64,000 bases of DNA, taken from contig WBZZ01000007.1 in NCBI GenBank assembly GCA_019918135.1, positions 96,001-160,000 of the forward strand, written 5' to 3'. The notes below the pieces were generated by a model that was not told the origin of the DNA, did not search any database, and saw nothing but the letters and a program-made list of their open reading frames with translations. The stretch is from Paulinella micropora. Its lineage: Eukaryota; Cercozoa; Imbricatea; Euglyphida; Paulinellidae. Both the position numbers and the translations under genes were made by a program. Below are positions 61,813 through 64,000 of the stretch, piece by piece. The stretch's first letter is position 1. Each line of letters opens with the position of its first letter.

Positions 61813-62779
61813 GCGCAGGGAGCAAGCAATCTCCCCGGGGGCCACTCTAGATCCTGGTCGCATGGGAAAGGGGGGGGGGGGGGGGGACGCCAGAGAAGAA
61901 TCGGGACGACGAGGGCGGCCCCCTCTCCCTGAGACACCCGGTCCAGGATCAGGCGCACAATGACGACCAGACTATGTTGTTGGTGAGATAGCCTTCATCG
62001 ACGATGGCTGGCTCAAGTTAGGGATGATCATGGATGAAGATCCCACGGACGCGACTTTCGCGTCCACCAGCTCTGCATCACTTCGCTATCTAATATGCAA
62101 TACCGCCCAGTTTATGTGGAGCCGATTGTCCATCCGGACGGCACAATCACGCAGGGACCGACGCATCTCCAATGGACCAAGCTTTTCAACTCCTGGAAGG
62201 AGATGGCACTCGACAGTGAGAATGATCAGGTCGTTCATCGCGATATTCAGTTCAAGCCAAGCTCCAACTCTAGGAACAAGGGCTCGATCATTCACGAACA
62301 ACTCAAACGTTTACGCAAACATTACAACGGTAAGAAGTACGATTTTCATGTTTTCAAACTAAGATCGAAGTAGACTCTCAAGTGGTTTTTTCTTTTAGAC
62401 TCCCTTCGGACTCTGTCTCCTTTCCCACTTCATATACCACCCAACAATTTAGTATTTTCTACAGGCTTGTACGATAGTCATATTCACATATTTTGAACTG
62501 GCATTAGCTAAGGCAGGTCACATAATGCCATTTACCTCTTTGAACACGTAGTGATAGTGTTGGCCCTACGCTCCTTTCATGATGTATGATTGGGTACACT
62601 GCTATATCCGTCCTGCCTCTGCATGTTGATACTATCTTGATCAATGCGTTGACACATATACGCATGCACATATCGCGCTGCCAATCTCTTTGATTCATTT
62701 TCTTTTATACTTATTTACACATCATTTAGTCAATTATCTGTTACGATTCGTTTCGATCGCAGCTACAACCTACCGTTAT
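61813..62779 (+). other. 3' internal region of the 24-kb LTR element, with a short ORF
   Basis: A sharp change from GC-rich (G run at 61871-61886) to AT-balanced sequence occurs around 61900-62000. A + frame at 62095-62373 reads YRPVYVEPIVHPDGTITQGP and IIHEQLKRLRKHYNGKKYDF; it looks like protein but matches no family I know and could be a pol or gag remnant. The rest to 62779 is non-coding. Confidence 0.4.
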
Positions 62780-62794
62780 GGTCTGGGGGGGGAG
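62780..62794 (+). promoter_or_regulatory. Polypurine tract before the 3' LTR
   Basis: GGTCTGGGGGGGGAG lies immediately before TTATCGGAATG, the start of the right LTR. Such a tract primes plus-strand DNA synthesis and marks the internal side of a 3' LTR, so it fixes the direction of the element as +. Confidence 0.65.
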
Positions 62795-62795
62795 T

Positions 62796-63471
62796 TATCG
62801 GAATGACTACCGTACCGGACAGAAACATTAATATTGTGTTAAACTTTCTTCAAGTTTTTACTTCAAGTTTACACTTCTATTTTTAGTTCCGTTACTTCAT
62901 TTTTCCGTTTATTTATCAACTGTCATAACTTGTAGTTGTTACGTTTTAAACTGCAATTAACACATCAATTTATTTCCCTTTAACAGCTAGCTTTTTAGAA
63001 AGGCTTGATTATTGCCTTTCTTCCCCATATCTGAAACTTTTATTCCTTTGTCGGACCGCTATTTCCTGTCTCCAGTCATGCTTTATTTCCTTTGACAGTG
63101 TTTTCATGTTTCCAGTCCACGCTCCAAGTAAAATGATAAAACAAGTGAGATATGTTAGTTAAGGTTTTAATACTTAACATATTTTCATTTATTTTTTCAA
63201 CAGACCGGCTGACTTAAACAACTCCAACTGCTACACAACAAGTGTAGCACTTGAATACTATTCGTTAGTTCTCAGAATTTGCATTGTTTCGCAAGGGACA
63301 AGTAGTCTGTCAAGCAAGTGTACTAAATAAACTGGAATTGACCATCCCAGCGTTTTTTGGTACCTCAAGCTACCTGTTCTCGGAAGTATTTTGAGATCAA
63401 ATGACAACAGTGTGTGTATTCATTTGAATGCAGGTTGGTAATTTCCTCACAGGAGGGTAGTCAAGACTTAC
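62796..63471 (+). mobile_element. ~670-bp LTR, 3' copy
   Basis: Direct repeat of 39416-40083. It ends AGTCAAGACTTAC, then AATTT (63472-63476), the same five bases that precede the left copy. Confidence 0.75.
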
Positions 63472-63605
63472 AATTTCTGTCTACTGTTTGTGGTTGATAG
63501 GTAACTGGTGAGGCCCTGTGCGAGTTTAGCTTAGTCTCAGCGTAGTGGGTGGTGGTTCGAGGCAGTTCGAGCTCAGCAAGCCAGCCCACTGTAGGCACAG
63601 ATAGG
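63472..63605 (+). repeat. Continuation of the copia LTR/leader target
   Basis: AATTTCTGTCTACTG, GATAGGTAACTGGTGAGGCC and GTCTCAGCG(T/C)AGTGGGTGG match the minus-strand copia sequence at 38681-38560. It continues exactly from where the + strand LTR arm stops at 39415. Confidence 0.7.
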
Positions 63606-64000
63606 TAAATATGTACTACTTTTATACTACCCATTGTCAGTCCAGACACAATACGAGGTCGTTAATATTCAACAATAATACTCTTAACCGCATAACGATA
63701 ATATTACTAGAAATGGCCGTTGCCCTTTTTAGACAAGAATATATTATCGTTAGGCAGGACAACGGGAATTGGCTGGTGTTTGCCTTGGGAAGAGGGCCAA
63801 CCACCTTCTCTTCCCGTGGGGTGCCATACGGTGCAGCTAACAATGACAATAATGATAATAATGATAATAATAGTAATACACTCTCCAGATAGTGCACCAA
63901 TCAACAACATGTTCTTTTATATCAACGAGACTGCCATGCTTTGGAAAGTTTTGCTGCGGCGTACCGAAGAGCTTTGACGGGACCAGCTGTCAATATGCCC
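63606..64000. other. Unassigned flank
   Basis: Short frames on both strands, including a + frame at 63611-63892 with a poly-Asn end from (AATGATAAT)n at 63838-63878. No family recognised. Confidence 0.4.

Noticed and set aside
61487..61958. Pro-rich or Gly-rich frames over the C-tract minisatellite
   Set aside because: Repeat-derived and dependent on homopolymer length.

Overview
The window is nuclear DNA of a eukaryote, most likely a unicellular protist or alga; I cannot name the lineage. The evidence is short GT-AG introns (43-66 nt, plus longer ones) in the first gene, tRNA-derived SINEs with (ATT)n tails, Ty1/copia and Ty3/gypsy retroelements, and F-box and leucine-rich-repeat (LRR) genes. 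There is no sign of bacterial operons or ribosome-binding sites.

Layout. 1-5.6 kb: a multi-exon + strand gene whose introns hold SINEs and a 340-bp tandem repeat. 5.6-22 kb: a GC-rich, apparently intron-poor block on mostly the minus strand. It holds two loci of an unrecognised modular protein family, a polytopic membrane protein, a mucin-like membrane protein and an F-box/LRR gene, separated by G or C homopolymers. 22.3-23.5 kb: a foldback element with long inverted repeats. 23.7-26.4 kb: a minus-strand superfamily-3 (virus/plasmid-type) helicase gene, broken by frame changes. 26.4-30.6 kb: a Ty3/gypsy fragment (+). 30.9-39.05 kb: a Ty1/copia element (-) whose LTR lies head-to-head with a second LTR copy.

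39.4-63.5 kb: two ~670-bp direct repeats (39416-40083 and 62796-63471) that behave as LTRs. A gag-protease region follows the first and a G-rich polypurine tract precedes the second. The outer flanks share AATTT, and both flanks match the two sides of one site in the neighbouring copia LTR/leader. Read literally, 39416-63471 is one 24-kb insertion that contains a copia remnant and a 13-kb GC-rich block of cellular-type genes: an LRR protein, a RING protein, a phytanoyl-CoA-dioxygenase-like enzyme, an F-box/LRR protein and a GNAT acetyltransferase. A chimeric assembly or later rearrangement is the main alternative.

Nearly every GC-rich gene changes frame by small indels while keeping family-typical sequence, with few in-frame stops. 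Some shifts sit in homopolymers and could be assembly errors; others, such as a 2-nt loss at ~50.9 kb shown by an internal paralogue, look like real decay. CDS limits are therefore given as the extent of recognisable coding sequence, not as proven intact genes.
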